This document shows positions 15,679 through 25,389 of a DNA stretch of 64,000 nt, one piece after another; the stretch's first letter is position 1, and each line of letters begins with the position of its first letter. Source of the stretch: Hymenobacter sp. DG25B (GTDB taxonomy: Bacteria; Bacteroidota; Bacteroidia; Cytophagales; Hymenobacteraceae); NCBI RefSeq assembly GCF_000801315.1, contig NZ_CP010054.1, positions 992,001-1,056,000 on the forward strand, in the 5' to 3' direction. Position numbers and translations under genes: made by a program. The notes under the pieces were generated by a model. The model was not told where the DNA came from. It ran no database searches and worked only from the letters and a program-made list of their open reading frames with translations.

Positions 15679-16602
15679 ATGAAGAATCTTTTCACCTTCC
15701 TTTTCCGCTATCGGGGGGCGCTGGTATTTGTGCTGCTGGAGGTGATAAGCGTGTTTCTGCTGCTGCGCAACAGCTCGTATCAGCGGGCGGCTTTCTTCAA
15801 CTCGGCCAATGAGTACACCGGCCAGATGCTGGCTCTGCGCACGCAGGTGTATGATTATTTCCGGCTGGTAGATGTAAACCGCACGCTGGTGACGGAAAAT
15901 GCAGCCCTGCGCGAGCAGCTGTATCCCACTACCCTAACGCGCCGCGAAGCGCCCGTGCTGCCCGTCAGCCAGGATAGCATCACGCAGGACCGCCTGCAAG
16001 CCAAAGGCCGGCCCGATTCGCTGCTGCTGGGCCTGCGCAACCTGCCCGCCGCCGACCCGGAGTACCCGCTTACGCCGGCCCGCGTCATCAGCAATACCCT
16101 GCAGCGCGTGGATAACTACCTGACCCTGAACGTCGGCAACCGGGAAGGCATCAAGCCGGGCATGGGCGTTATTGCGGCTTCGGGCGTGGTGGGCCGGGTG
16201 AAAGTGGTCAGTGAGCACTATGCCACGGTCAGCTCCCTGCTGCATTCTAAAACCACCATCTCGGCCAAAATCCTGCGCGACGGCACCTTTGGCAGTATTA
16301 AATGGCTGGGCGACGACCCCAAACATGCGCTGCTGGACTATATTCCGCGCCAGAACAAGCTCGTGCGCGGCGATACTATCGTGACCTCGGGCTACAATGC
16401 CGTATTTCCGGAGGGCGTCATGATTGGCACCATTGATGGCTTCCGGCAGGAGCCGGATAAAAACTTCTGGACGGTGCAGGTGCGTCTGGCCACCGATTTT
16501 TCAAACCTGACCTATGTGTACGTGGTGGGCAGCCGCTCGCAGGCCGAGCGGGATACGCTGGCCGTACACGCGGGCATAAAGCCGGAAGGAGCCACCCGCT
16601 GA
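15679..16602 (+). CDS. mreC: Rod shape-determining protein MreC
   Basis: A 307-residue bitopic protein. One membrane helix spans about residues 11-29 ('GALVFVLLEVISVFLLLRN'), followed by a coiled coil ('YFRLVDVNRTLVTENAALREQL') and a periplasmic beta domain with 'NREGIKPGMGVIAASGVVGRV', the hallmark of MreC. It links MreB to PBP2 and activates the elongasome. Its stop codon TGA overlaps the mreD start by one base. A Bacteroidota-type inverted repeat precedes it. Confidence 0.95.
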   Translation: MKNLFTFLFRYRGALVFVLLEVISVFLLLRNSSYQRAAFFNSANEYTGQMLALRTQVYDYFRLVDVNRTLVTENAALREQLYPTTLTRREAPVLPVSQDSITQDRLQAKGRPDSLLLGLRNLPAADPEYPLTPARVISNTLQRVDNYLTLNVGNREGIKPGMGVIAASGVVGRVKVVSEHYATVSSLLHSKTTISAKILRDGTFGSIKWLGDDPKHALLDYIPRQNKLVRGDTIVTSGYNAVFPEGVMIGTIDGFRQEPDKNFWTVQVRLATDFSNLTYVYVVGSRSQAERDTLAVHAGIKPEGATR

Positions 16603-17141
16603 TGCAAGGAGCTATTGGGACTATCCTGATTCAAATACTGCGGTTTGCGCTTTACCTGGCGCTGCAGGTATTTGTGGTGAGCCGGCTGGCGCCCGACGGC
16701 CTTTTTGGGCTGGGCTGGTGCTTTCTGTACCTGGGCTTTCTGCTGTTTCTGCCCATCAATACGCCTATTGTACTACAGCTGGTGCTGGGCTTTGTGATGG
16801 GTATTGCGCTGGATATTTTCTTTGACACCGGCGGCGTGCACGCAGTGGCCTCGGTGCTGGTGGCCTACCTGCGGCCGTGGGTGCTGCGCCTGCTCACCCC
16901 CCGCGACGGCTACGACTCCGCCGACTCCGTGAATATCCACCGCATGGGGTGGCAGTGGTTTATGGTCTACACGGTATTGCTATTGGGGATTCATAATGCC
17001 GCCTTCTTCTTTGTAGAGCTGGGCGGCCTGCGCTCCATTGGCCTTACACTGGGTAAGATTATCGTAAGCACCCTTTTTACAGGAATTGTGCTACTCATTA
17101 TCCAGCTGGTTTTCTTCTCTACGCGGCGCAGCAGCCGGTAA
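16602..17141 (+). CDS. mreD: Rod shape-determining protein MreD
   Basis: A 179-residue hydrophobic protein with about five membrane helices, the usual MreD size. Sequence conservation in this family is low; the call rests on the hydrophobic pattern, the 'MGIALDIFFDTGGVHAVASVLVAYLRP' stretch typical of the family, and its position directly after mreC with a one-base overlap (TGATG). Inner-membrane component of the elongasome. Confidence 0.9.
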   Translation: MQGAIGTILIQILRFALYLALQVFVVSRLAPDGLFGLGWCFLYLGFLLFLPINTPIVLQLVLGFVMGIALDIFFDTGGVHAVASVLVAYLRPWVLRLLTPRDGYDSADSVNIHRMGWQWFMVYTVLLLGIHNAAFFFVELGGLRSIGLTLGKIIVSTLFTGIVLLIIQLVFFSTRRSSR

Positions 17142-17290
17142 ACCTACGGGCGTGGCGGGCTGTTTGGCCCGTGGGAACTGCGGAGGGCCTGAAGTCCGTT
17201 ATGCGGATGCAATCTGCAGTTGGCTGTGCTGTCTGCCCCATTCCGCTTATTGGTTGTGAAAGTAAGGGTGACTGCTAAGCGGCCACCGCT

Positions 17291-17298
17291 TACCTTTG
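17291..17298 (+). promoter_or_regulatory. Promoter -7 box of the PBP2 gene
   Basis: TACCTTTG matches TAnnTTTG exactly, 49 bases before the PBP2 start. It suggests that PBP2 and rodA can be transcribed apart from mreBCD, from which they are separated by 205 bases. Confidence 0.55.
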
Positions 17299-17346
17299 TA
17301 AATCCGGCTGTTAGGCCGTTGCCGCGTACCGTTAGTTTTCTCTGTT

Positions 17347-19188
17347 TTGCAATATCTCGAAGGCCGCAAATACGTGGTTCTGGCCATCTTCCTGGCCGTA
17401 GCATCGATATTTGGCGCCCGCCTTTTCTACATTCAGGTGCTGGACGGCAGCTACAAGCTGGCCGCCGACCGGAATACGTTGCAGCGCATCGTACAAACGC
17501 CCTATCGGGGCCTGATTTACGACCGCAACGGCAAAATACTGGTGCAGAACACGCCGGTATACGACCTGATGGTGGTGCCGCGCGAAGTAAAAACCCTGGA
17601 TACCACCCGCTTTTGTCAGCTGCTGCAGCTATCCGTGGAAGAACTGCGCGAGGGGCTGCTGGCCGCCAAAATTTACTCCCGGGTAAAGGCCTCGCCGCTG
17701 GTGCAGAACCTGAGCACACCCGAGCTGGCTGCCATTCAGGATAACCTGATGGACTTTCCTGGCTTCAGCATCAAAGCCCGCATGGCGCGCTCCTACCAGG
17801 ATACGGTGCTGGCGCACGCCCTAGGCTACGTGGGGCCGGTGTCGCCGGCCATGCTGGAGAAGCCGAAATATGCTAAATACCAGGCCGGCGACAACCTGGG
17901 CATCAGCGGCCTGGAGTCGTTTTACGAGCAGGAGCTGATGGGCCGCCGGGGCGTGCAGTACCGCATGGTAAACGTGCGTGGCATTGAGAAAGGCGCCTTC
18001 CGGGGCGGCGAGTTCGACACGCTTTCCGTGGCCGGGCAGGACCTGCACACCAGCATCGACCTGGAGCTGCAGCGCTACGGCGAGCTGCTGATGAAGGGAA
18101 AGCGCGGCTCTGTGGTGGCTATTGACCCCAAAACCGGCGAGATTCTGGCCTTCGTTTCGGCCCCATTCTACAATCCTAACCAGCTCACGGGCAAGGGCCT
18201 GGGCAACCGCTACATGGACCTGCTCAATAACCCGGAGCGGCCCCTGTTCAACCGCCCGCTGATGGCTACCTACCCGCCGGGCTCGGTGTTTAAGCTGGTG
18301 AACGAGTTGATTGCCCTGCAGGAAGGCGTGGTAACGCCCTACACGGGCTTTCCCTGCAACTGGAAATTGGTGCGCTGCACCCACCGCCACGAGAATCCCA
18401 GCAACCTGAGCATCGCCATTAAAAATAGCTGTAACCCTTACTTCTATCAGGTAATGCGGGCTACCGTGATGCGCGGCCGCTCCAGCAAGAAAAACCAGGA
18501 TGCCGCCCTGGGCCTGGCCGATTGGCGGCAAAACGTGGTGAGCTTTGGTCTGGCCCAGCACCTGGGCGTGGATTTGCCAGGCGAGCGAATGGGTCTGATT
18601 CCTTCCCCCAATTTCTACGACAAGCGCTACGGCAAAAACCACTGGAACTTCCGCACGGTGTATTCGCTGGCCATCGGGCAGGGCGAAATTGGCATTACGG
18701 GCCTGCAAATGGCCAATATTCTGGCCACCATTGCCAACCGCGGCTACTACTACCCCCCGCACTTTGTGCGCGGCATTGGCAAAGACGGCCCCCGGCCGGA
18801 GTATCAGGTAAAGCACAAGACCACCGTAGACCCTCAATATTTTGAGGCGCTCATTCCCGGTATGCAGGCCGTGGTGGATGGGGGCCGGGGTGCTACCGGT
18901 AGCTTTGCCAGCCTGGCCAGCCTGGGCATTTCCGTAGCGGGCAAAACCGGTACGGTGCAAAACCCCCACGGCGAAGACCACGCCACGTTTGCGGCGTTTG
19001 CCCCGGCCGAAGACCCCAAAATTGCCATTGCCGTGTTTATTGAAAATGCCGGCTTTGGTGGGGTTTCTGCCGCGCCGCTGGCTTCGCTCATGATGGAGAA
19101 ATACCTGCGCGGCAGCATCTCGCCCGGGCGCAAACCCTGGGAATATTGGGTGATGAACGGCAAATTCATCAGCAAAAAGAAACACTAA
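17347..19188 (+). CDS. mrdA: Penicillin-binding protein 2, peptidoglycan D,D-transpeptidase
   Basis: A 613-residue elongation-specific transpeptidase. One N-terminal membrane helix (about 8-24) is followed by the PBP dimer domain ('PYRGLIYDRNGKILVQNTP'). The catalytic domain has the three penicillin-binding motifs: 'SVFK' (in PPGSVFKLVN), 'SCN' (in KNSCNPYFY) and 'KTGT'. It cross-links peptidoglycan together with RodA. The start is TTG (17347), giving LQYLEGRKY; no ATG or GTG lies in frame between the promoter box and it, so this non-ATG start is well supported. rodA follows after 44 bases. Confidence 0.95.
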   Translation: MQYLEGRKYVVLAIFLAVASIFGARLFYIQVLDGSYKLAADRNTLQRIVQTPYRGLIYDRNGKILVQNTPVYDLMVVPREVKTLDTTRFCQLLQLSVEELREGLLAAKIYSRVKASPLVQNLSTPELAAIQDNLMDFPGFSIKARMARSYQDTVLAHALGYVGPVSPAMLEKPKYAKYQAGDNLGISGLESFYEQELMGRRGVQYRMVNVRGIEKGAFRGGEFDTLSVAGQDLHTSIDLELQRYGELLMKGKRGSVVAIDPKTGEILAFVSAPFYNPNQLTGKGLGNRYMDLLNNPERPLFNRPLMATYPPGSVFKLVNELIALQEGVVTPYTGFPCNWKLVRCTHRHENPSNLSIAIKNSCNPYFYQVMRATVMRGRSSKKNQDAALGLADWRQNVVSFGLAQHLGVDLPGERMGLIPSPNFYDKRYGKNHWNFRTVYSLAIGQGEIGITGLQMANILATIANRGYYYPPHFVRGIGKDGPRPEYQVKHKTTVDPQYFEALIPGMQAVVDGGRGATGSFASLASLGISVAGKTGTVQNPHGEDHATFAAFAPAEDPKIAIAVFIENAGFGGVSAAPLASLMMEKYLRGSISPGRKPWEYWVMNGKFISKKKH

Positions 19189-19232
19189 TCATTCCAGCCG
19201 GCAGCGGCTGCTCTCTTCAGCTTTCCCTTGTT

Positions 19233-20504
19233 ATGCCCGCACCGGCGCGCTATTCTCGCAGTATAGATTGGGTTACCGTGGGGCTATATGCCTTTATGGT
19301 GCTGCTGGGCTGGCTGAACGTGTACGCGGCCAGCTACTCGCCCGATGCCCCCAGTGGCCTCTTCAACTTCGACTTCAACTACGGCAAGCAGCTGGTCTGG
19401 ATTGGCACCGCCGTGGTGCTGATTGTTATCCTGCTGGTCATCGATTACAAAGCCTACGACACGCTGGCCTACGTGCTGTATGGCGGCATGATTCTGCTGC
19501 TGCTACTCACGCTCTTCATTGCCCGGCCCATTGCCGGGTCGCGCTCCTGGCTGGAGCTGGGTCCGGTGCGCCTGCAGCCGGCGGAGTTTGCCAAGTTTAC
19601 TACGGCCCTGGCCGTTTCGCGCTACATGGCCAGCATTAACCTGCGCCACCAGAACTGGCGCGACCAGCTGATTCTGGCCGGCATGACGCTGCTGCCCGTC
19701 GTGCTCATCATTGCCTCCAATGAAACCGGGCAGGCTTTGGTGTACGCGGCCCTGCTGCTGGCCTACTTCCGGGAGGGCATGTCGCCTTTGATTCTGATTA
19801 TTCTGGCCTCTGCCGGCATCATTCTTATTCTGGCGTTGCTGGTACCCACTATGTGGCTGCTGGGCACTTTCACCCTGATTCTGGTGCTGGTATTCGTGTT
19901 TAACACGCGCATTTTCCGGCACCATCTGCCCGTGGCGCTCAGCGTGTGGGCCATTGTGATTGGGATGGTATTTGGGGTGAATTATTTCTTCAACAGTGTG
20001 CTGCACGAGTACCAGCGCAAGCGTATTGAGGTGCTGCTGAATCCCTCTGCCGACCCCTTGGGCGTGGGCTGGAACGTAACCCAGTCCAAAATTGCCATTG
20101 GCTCAGGTGGTTTTGCCGGCAAAGGCTTCCTGCAAGGCACCCAAACCAAGTTCGACTTCGTGCCAGAGCAAAGCACCGACTTCATTTTCTGTACTGTAGG
20201 GGAGGAGTGGGGCTGGCTGGGCACCATTACGGTGGTCATTCTCTTTATGGCGCTGCTGGCGCGCATTTTATACGTGGCTGAGCGGCAGAAATCGGTGTTT
20301 GGACGCACGTACGGGTACTGCGTGGCCAGCATTATCTTTTTCCACTTCAGTATCAACATCGGCATGACCATTGGGTTGGCGCCGGTGGTAGGTATTCCGC
20401 TGCCGTTTTTCAGCTACGGCGGCTCGTCGTTGTGGTCGTTTACGATTCTGCTGTTTATTTTGCTGGCTATTGATGCCTACCGCAAGCAGGATCTGAACCG
20501 GTAA
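19233..20504 (+). CDS. rodA: Peptidoglycan glycosyltransferase RodA (SEDS family)
   Basis: A 423-residue polytopic membrane protein with about ten helices. 'RSWLELGPVRLQPAEFAKFT' contains the conserved SEDS segment, and 'GIPLPFFSYGGSSLW' is its C-terminal signature; 'FVPEQSTDFIFCTVGEEWG' is the periplasmic loop. It polymerises lipid II and pairs with PBP2, encoded just upstream. ATG 19233 (MPAPARYSRSIDW) is preferred; starts further upstream would overlap the PBP2 gene. Confidence 0.96.
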   Translation: MPAPARYSRSIDWVTVGLYAFMVLLGWLNVYAASYSPDAPSGLFNFDFNYGKQLVWIGTAVVLIVILLVIDYKAYDTLAYVLYGGMILLLLLTLFIARPIAGSRSWLELGPVRLQPAEFAKFTTALAVSRYMASINLRHQNWRDQLILAGMTLLPVVLIIASNETGQALVYAALLLAYFREGMSPLILIILASAGIILILALLVPTMWLLGTFTLILVLVFVFNTRIFRHHLPVALSVWAIVIGMVFGVNYFFNSVLHEYQRKRIEVLLNPSADPLGVGWNVTQSKIAIGSGGFAGKGFLQGTQTKFDFVPEQSTDFIFCTVGEEWGWLGTITVVILFMALLARILYVAERQKSVFGRTYGYCVASIIFFHFSINIGMTIGLAPVVGIPLPFFSYGGSSLWSFTILLFILLAIDAYRKQDLNR

Positions 20505-20535
20505 AAAAAACCCTGCTACGCGGGGCGCAGCAGGG
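20503..20535 (-). terminator. Rho-independent terminator for the minus-strand Pro/Ala-rich protein gene
   Basis: CCCTGCT (20511-20517) pairs with AGCAGGG (20529-20535). On the minus strand the hairpin is followed by eight T residues, so it ends the gene at 20564-21721. It abuts the rodA stop codon. Confidence 0.8.
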
Positions 20536-20563
20536 CAGAAGTATTCTTTCCTAGCAGGCAGGC

Positions 20564-21721
20564 TTACTCAAATTTCCGGTCAATCAGGCGCAGAAGCTTG
20601 TTCACGTGCTCTTCCTTGCGCACCCAGCCGTATTGCTGGGCCAGGTCTTCCTGCACATAGCGGCGGGCCGTGGCAGCGTCGGGCATGGCATCCAGCTTCT
20701 GAATGGCGGCATGGTATTCCATGTTCTCGCCATTGAATAACTCATTAATGAAGCCAAAGCGCTGATTGATGGAAATAGCCTCCCGCAGAGACTCTACTTT
20801 GGGCGCCTTCTCCGCCAGTGTAGCGGCCGTGCGCTCGGTGCGCAGGGTTTCGGCCAAAGGTGGGGTGGCGCGCTCGGTTTTCAGCTTTTCATAGAGCGGC
20901 TTTTCGGTCGCGGCCGGGGCAGATGCTTCTGCTGCCACCGGGGGCCGCACAGGCTCCGGTTGCGTGGGGGCCGGCGTGGGCTCTGGTGCTGGAGCAGGGG
21001 GAGCAGGCGCGGCCGGGACAACCGGCTCCGGCTGGGGTGCTACGGGCGTAGTAACTGCTGCCGGAGCTGCCGGGCTGGGCAGGGTAGCTTCTTCTACCCG
21101 CAAATCAATTTCCGACAAAGGCAGAAGGGCGCTCAGCTCATTCACCACGGTTTCCAACGGATGCAGTGTCTGGTAGTTGGCCTCCTGATACTGGCGAAAC
21201 TGCTTCAAAAGCTCTGCCCGTGGCACGGCGGCCGCGCTGGGTAGGCTCTCCAGAAAGCCCTGGAAAAGGGGCTTCTCTACATCAATATACCGCACCCCTT
21301 CCAGCAGCTGCTCCTTGGTAGCGGCGGCGCGGCCATGCAGCAGCTTTTCATCAAAGCCCACCACCGGGTCGGCGGCTACGCGCAGGGTATCCGTTACGGC
21401 CCGGGCCAGCAGGGGCTCAAAGGCCTCCCGGCCCAGGCGGATGCGACGGGACAGCACGTTCATAAACTGGGTAAGCGCCTGCCGCACCTCCGCATCTTCA
21501 AAATCGAAGTAGGGACTGCGCAGATTGGCCATTTCCTCCGTCCATTTGGCCAGCAGCTGCTGTACCACAAACAGGTTTAACTGCCGCACTGGCGTAAACC
21601 GCAGCACGGCTGGCCCATCAAGCAAGGCCCCCGGCTGGGGACCGAAATGTCGTTCACAGAGCTGGGCAGCCAGGCGGCGGCCGTACTCTTCGAGTTTTGG
21701 TTGGCTATATTTGTCCTTCAT
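20564..21721 (-). CDS. Conserved protein with Pro/Ala-rich linker, function unknown
   Basis: A 385-residue protein with no signal peptide or membrane helix. Residues about 1-220 are helical ('SPYFDFEDAEVRQALTQFMNVLSRRI'). Residues about 222-280 are a Pro/Ala/Thr/Glu linker. Residues about 290-385 are a second helical block with 'SINQRFGFINELFNGENMEY' and 'QEDLAQQYGWVRKEEHVNKL'. The C-terminal block looks like a conserved Bacteroidota unit, present in proteins of unknown role. It is transcribed divergently from a ferredoxin gene only 35 bases away. I cannot assign a function. Confidence 0.7.
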   Translation of the reverse strand: MKDKYSQPKLEEYGRRLAAQLCERHFGPQPGALLDGPAVLRFTPVRQLNLFVVQQLLAKWTEEMANLRSPYFDFEDAEVRQALTQFMNVLSRRIRLGREAFEPLLARAVTDTLRVAADPVVGFDEKLLHGRAAATKEQLLEGVRYIDVEKPLFQGFLESLPSAAAVPRAELLKQFRQYQEANYQTLHPLETVVNELSALLPLSEIDLRVEEATLPSPAAPAAVTTPVAPQPEPVVPAAPAPPAPAPEPTPAPTQPEPVRPPVAAEASAPAATEKPLYEKLKTERATPPLAETLRTERTAATLAEKAPKVESLREAISINQRFGFINELFNGENMEYHAAIQKLDAMPDAATARRYVQEDLAQQYGWVRKEEHVNKLLRLIDRKFE

Positions 21722-21756
21722 CGCAAGCCTTGTTCAGGCGGGAAAGTTAGAGAAAG

Positions 21757-22080
21757 ATGCCCACACTGACGGTGCAAAATATGCCCGGTGCCACGCTGGA
21801 GGTGCCAGTCGGCGCCACTTTACTGGCCGCCTTGCAGGCCGCTGGCTACGATTGGATGCACGCCTGTGGGGCGAAAGGCCGCTGTACTACCTGCCGCATG
21901 ATAGTGCAGGAAGGGGCCGAGCTCCTAACGCCGCCAACCGATGCGGAGTTGCGTTACCGCACGGCCGGCCGCCTGTTGAGCACGGAGCGCCTTACCTGCC
22001 AGACGCGCCTGCCCGCCGGCCACGTAACCGGCCGCGTGCCCCAGGCCACCCAGTTGCCGCACCAGCAGTATATCAAATAG
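21757..22080 (+). CDS. 2Fe-2S ferredoxin, plant type
   Basis: A 107-residue protein with 'ACGAKGRCTTCRM' and a fourth cysteine in 'RLTCQTRL', the four ligands of a [2Fe-2S] cluster in a beta-grasp fold. It belongs to the short CxxxxxCxxC type found alone in Bacteroidota and differs from the adrenodoxin-like ferredoxin at 2508. The partner reductase is not in the window. ATG 21757 follows a weak purine-rich stretch (AGAGAAAG). Confidence 0.85.
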   Translation: MPTLTVQNMPGATLEVPVGATLLAALQAAGYDWMHACGAKGRCTTCRMIVQEGAELLTPPTDAELRYRTAGRLLSTERLTCQTRLPAGHVTGRVPQATQLPHQQYIK

Positions 22081-22085
22081 CGAAA

Positions 22086-22203
22086 AGTAGCGCGAAGTTC
22101 CGGCTTCGCGTACGAGCAACGCGAGTTCCTACGCGTTGTGCAGAGGTGAGCTTACGCCTGCTACTCGCTGCGCTCGTGCGCGAAGCCGGAGCTTCGCGCT
22201 ACT
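22086..22203. repeat. Intergenic inverted repeat, GTAGCGCGAAG family
   Basis: Left arm 22086-22110 and right arm 22179-22203 are almost perfect reverse complements (about 24 of 25 bases) with a 68-base centre. A second member of the same family is at 57317-57420, with the same outer sequence GTAGCGCGAAGCTCC. The centre carries shorter palindromes. Nothing else is seen in the 270 bases between the ferredoxin and thymidine kinase genes apart from a TACTTTAG -7-like box near 22290. Confidence 0.85.
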
Positions 22204-22350
22204 CTTTGCGTTGCAGCCCTAGCAGCTGATACTCTGAACGTAAGCGGTAGTCGGGGTATTTTCCGTTTGAGCTTAGCCGCCGAAAGCCGTACTTTAGAGT
22301 TCTGAGAGCTGTCAGGCCACTGACAACCGCCACCGAAAACTGACTACTCT

Positions 22351-22983
22351 GTGTTTATTGAACCCCGCGTCGGCAATGCCCGTGACACGCCCCGCCGGGG
22401 CTGGATTGAAGTTGTGTGCGGCTCTATGTTTTCGGGCAAAACGGAAGAGCTGATCCGGCGCCTGAACCGCGCCCGCATAGCCCGGCAGCACGTTGAAATC
22501 TTTAAACCCGCCCTCGATACCCGCTACCATGAGCTGGATGTGGTATCGCACAACGCCAACAGCATCCGTTCTACGCCGGTGCAGCTGCCGGAGGAAATGC
22601 TGCTACTGGCCAGCGGCTGCGACGTAGTAGGCATTGACGAAGCCCAATTCTTTGATGCCTCCGTGGTTGACGTCTGCATTCAGCTGGCCAACCACGGCAA
22701 GCGCGTGATTGTGGCCGGCCTCGATATGGATTACATGGGTAACCCTTTTGGCCCCATGCCCGCCCTCATGGCCGTGGCCGAGTACGTAACCAAAGTGCAC
22801 GCCGTGTGCGTGCGTTGCGGCGAAATTGCCAGCTACTCCTTCCGCATTGCCGCTTCCGAAGACAAGATTCTGCTGGGCGAAACTGATTCCTACGAAGCCC
22901 GCTGCCGCCATTGCTTTCTGGAAGGCCTGAAGGATAAGTCGGAAGAGGCAGAGGCTACCGGTACTACCATCAAGCACCCATAA
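22351..22983 (+). CDS. tdk: Thymidine kinase, type II
   Basis: A 210-residue enzyme. P-loop '[15 protein letters not shown]', Walker B/catalytic region 'GIDEAQFFD', '[14 protein letters not shown]' lasso loop, and a four-cysteine zinc site ('CVRCG' and 'CRHC'). It phosphorylates thymidine with ATP for salvage. The start is GTG (22351); no ATG lies upstream in frame. Length is that of the tetrameric type II enzymes. porZ follows at 64 bases on the same strand. Confidence 0.95.
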   Translation: MFIEPRVGNARDTPRRGWIEVVCGSMFSGKTEELIRRLNRARIARQHVEIFKPALDTRYHELDVVSHNANSIRSTPVQLPEEMLLLASGCDVVGIDEAQFFDASVVDVCIQLANHGKRVIVAGLDMDYMGNPFGPMPALMAVAEYVTKVHAVCVRCGEIASYSFRIAASEDKILLGETDSYEARCRHCFLEGLKDKSEEAEATGTTIKHP

Positions 22984-23047
22984 CCAACTGCTTTCCGTTC
23001 TTCTGGTTTCTCCTGGTTTTCGCTCACGCTTGCTGTCTTTGCTGCTG

Positions 23048-25375
23048 ATGCCCTTTCTACACTGTCTGCGGTGGATTTTTGCCGGGCTGGTGGCCAGTCT
23101 GCTGGCCGCCGGCGGAGCGCTGGGGCAGGGAGCAGTAGGCTACGGCGACTGGCAGTTGCACCTGCCAACCAACGGCGCTTACGCACTGGCCGACGCTGGT
23201 GCCAAGGTATATGTGGCGACGAATGACGCTTTTCTGCTGTTTGATAAGGAGCTGAAAAGCATCCGGCTGCTTTCCCGCCGCGACGGCCTGCATGATGTGG
23301 GCGTGCGCACCGTGGCCTATGATTCCCTGACGCAGTCGGTGCTGGTGGTGTACCGCAACGGTAACCTGGACGTGCTGCGGCCCGATGGCTCCATCCACAA
23401 CCTCACCGATATTCTGCGCAAGCAGCTACCCGGCGAAAAAATTATTAACAGCATCTACTTCAATGCCCGGCGCGCTTACCTGTCCGGCAACTTTGGGCTG
23501 GTGGTGCTTGATATGAACCGGCTGGAAGTGCGGGATACGTACACCAATATTGGTGCGGGCGGCGAGGCGGTGCGCGTGCTGGCTACCACCGTATTGCACG
23601 ACTCGCTGTACGCGGCCACTTCCTACGGCCTGCTGCGCGGCCGCCTGACCGATAACCTGGTAGACTACCACAGCTGGCGCACCGATGCCGGTGGCCTTAC
23701 CCGCCCCGGGGACCCGTACCGCACCCTGGCTACCCAGGATGGGCGGGTGTACGCGGGCATAAACGGCATTGGGTTACACCGCTTCACCGGCAAGGAGTGG
23801 GTGCCACTGGGGCCACTGGCCGGCAATGAGTACCGGCAGCTAACGCCCTCTGCCGCGGGGCTGCTGGTAGTTAGTAACATGGGTGTGGCACTGCTGAAAC
23901 CCAATGGTGAGGTGCGCTCGTACCCGAATGCCCTGATACAAAACCCCCGGGCCGCAACCCGTGCCCGCGACGGGGTGCTGTACGTGGCCGATAATGGCAA
24001 TGGCCTGCTGGCTGTAGCTCCTGATGGGCAGCAGGTGACCAATTATGTTACCAACTCCCCGGCCTCGGCGCGGTCTTTCAGTATTCTAACGGAGCCCAAC
24101 GGCCGCGTAACCGTTTTCTCCGGTGGGTACGGCGACCGGTATCTGCAGGCCGAAGTGTACGATGGGTTCTACGAGTATGCCGATGGCCGCTGGCAGAGCA
24201 CCACGCCCCAAACCCTGCCCGACCTGGCCCAGTATCCCCGGCCCAAAGACCTCACGCGGGGCGTGCGCACCCCGGATGGCACGCTCTACATTGGCAGCTA
24301 CGGCAATGGGCTGCTGGAGTGGCAGGGGCCGGGCAGGTTTAAGCTTTTCAACCCGGTCAGTAATCAGCCTAACCCCTTGCTAAGCGTTATTGCCGACCCC
24401 AATTACACCCGCATAAACGATGTGGCCCTGGATGCTGACGGCAACGTGTGGGTGGTAAACCGGCACGAGGTGCCCAATACCTCGGGGTTATTTCTGTATC
24501 AGCCCGCCACCAAGCAGTGGATTACCATACCCTATTTTTCCGGCGCTGAAAACCTGGACCGCATTGCTATTGACGATAATGGGTATGCCTGGCTAACGGA
24601 GTCCCGCAAGAATGGCCGGGGCCTGGTGGTGTATGACCGCAAAACCCAGGCCCGCCGGCTCTTTACCAAGGAAGATGGCGGCCTGCCCGCCGTGGAGCTG
24701 TATGACGTGGTGAAAGACCGGGTCGGCGACATTTGGGTGGCTACTATTGCCGGCGTAGCCGTGTACAACGACCCCAGCCAAGTCTTTTTGCCCGGCAGCC
24801 CCGGCCTGCGCAAGCCGCTGGTCAGCCGGGGAGAGGGTAGTGGCTACGACCTGCTCTTCACGGAAGTAGTAAAAACCATTGCCGTAGATGGGGGCAACCG
24901 CAAGTGGTTTGGCACCGATAATGGCCTTTGGCTTTTCAACGCCGACGGCGACGAGGCCCTGCAGCACTTCACTACCGCCAACAGCCCCTTGCCCTCCAAC
25001 CGCATTGTGGATGTGGCCGTGAACGACAAAACCGGGGAAGTATTTGTAGCCACCGACGCCGGGCTGGTAAGCTACCGGGGCTCGGCTACCGTAACAGAAG
25101 GTGCCCCCAGCTGCGCTAAAGTGTTTCCCAACCCGGTGCGCCGCAGTTTCACGGGCCAGGTGGGTATTTCCGGGCTGGCCAATAATGCCGTGGTCAAGAT
25201 TACGGATGTGGCCGGGCAGCTGGTATACCAAACGCGCGCCAGCGGCGGCACCGTGGTCTGGAACCTGCAGGACTACAATGGCCGCCGGGTGCAGTCGGGC
25301 GTATACCTGGTGCTGAGCTCCGATGCCGATGGCCAGAATGGCTGCATCAGCAAAATTGCCGTAGTGAATGAATAA
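23048..25375 (+). CDS. porZ: PorZ-like T9SS component with beta-propellers
   Basis: A 775-residue protein, very close to the 776 of Porphyromonas PorZ. It has a signal peptide (about 1-27, ends GALGQ), 'GDWQLHLPTNGAYALADAGAKVYVA' at the mature start, then two beta-propellers made of repeats such as 'GVRTVAYDSL', and a C-terminal sorting domain beginning 'CAKVFPNPVRR' and ending 'GVYLVLSSDADG...KIAVVNE'. PorZ sits at the cell surface and hands anionic LPS to the T9SS sortase. ATG 23048 is used (MPFLHCLRW); a TTG at 23030 is less likely. Sequence similarity was judged by pattern and length, not by alignment. Confidence 0.8.
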   Translation: MPFLHCLRWIFAGLVASLLAAGGALGQGAVGYGDWQLHLPTNGAYALADAGAKVYVATNDAFLLFDKELKSIRLLSRRDGLHDVGVRTVAYDSLTQSVLVVYRNGNLDVLRPDGSIHNLTDILRKQLPGEKIINSIYFNARRAYLSGNFGLVVLDMNRLEVRDTYTNIGAGGEAVRVLATTVLHDSLYAATSYGLLRGRLTDNLVDYHSWRTDAGGLTRPGDPYRTLATQDGRVYAGINGIGLHRFTGKEWVPLGPLAGNEYRQLTPSAAGLLVVSNMGVALLKPNGEVRSYPNALIQNPRAATRARDGVLYVADNGNGLLAVAPDGQQVTNYVTNSPASARSFSILTEPNGRVTVFSGGYGDRYLQAEVYDGFYEYADGRWQSTTPQTLPDLAQYPRPKDLTRGVRTPDGTLYIGSYGNGLLEWQGPGRFKLFNPVSNQPNPLLSVIADPNYTRINDVALDADGNVWVVNRHEVPNTSGLFLYQPATKQWITIPYFSGAENLDRIAIDDNGYAWLTESRKNGRGLVVYDRKTQARRLFTKEDGGLPAVELYDVVKDRVGDIWVATIAGVAVYNDPSQVFLPGSPGLRKPLVSRGEGSGYDLLFTEVVKTIAVDGGNRKWFGTDNGLWLFNADGDEALQHFTTANSPLPSNRIVDVAVNDKTGEVFVATDAGLVSYRGSATVTEGAPSCAKVFPNPVRRSFTGQVGISGLANNAVVKITDVAGQLVYQTRASGGTVVWNLQDYNGRRVQSGVYLVLSSDADGQNGCISKIAVVNE

Positions 25376-25389
25376 ACTAAGGGCCGCCC

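Noticed and set aside
17821..19185. A 454-codon open frame on the minus strand opposite the PBP2 gene
   Set aside because: It mirrors a strongly conserved gene with all catalytic motifs. GC-rich codon use produces long antisense frames. Its composition is His/Gly/Ala/Val-rich, without motifs.
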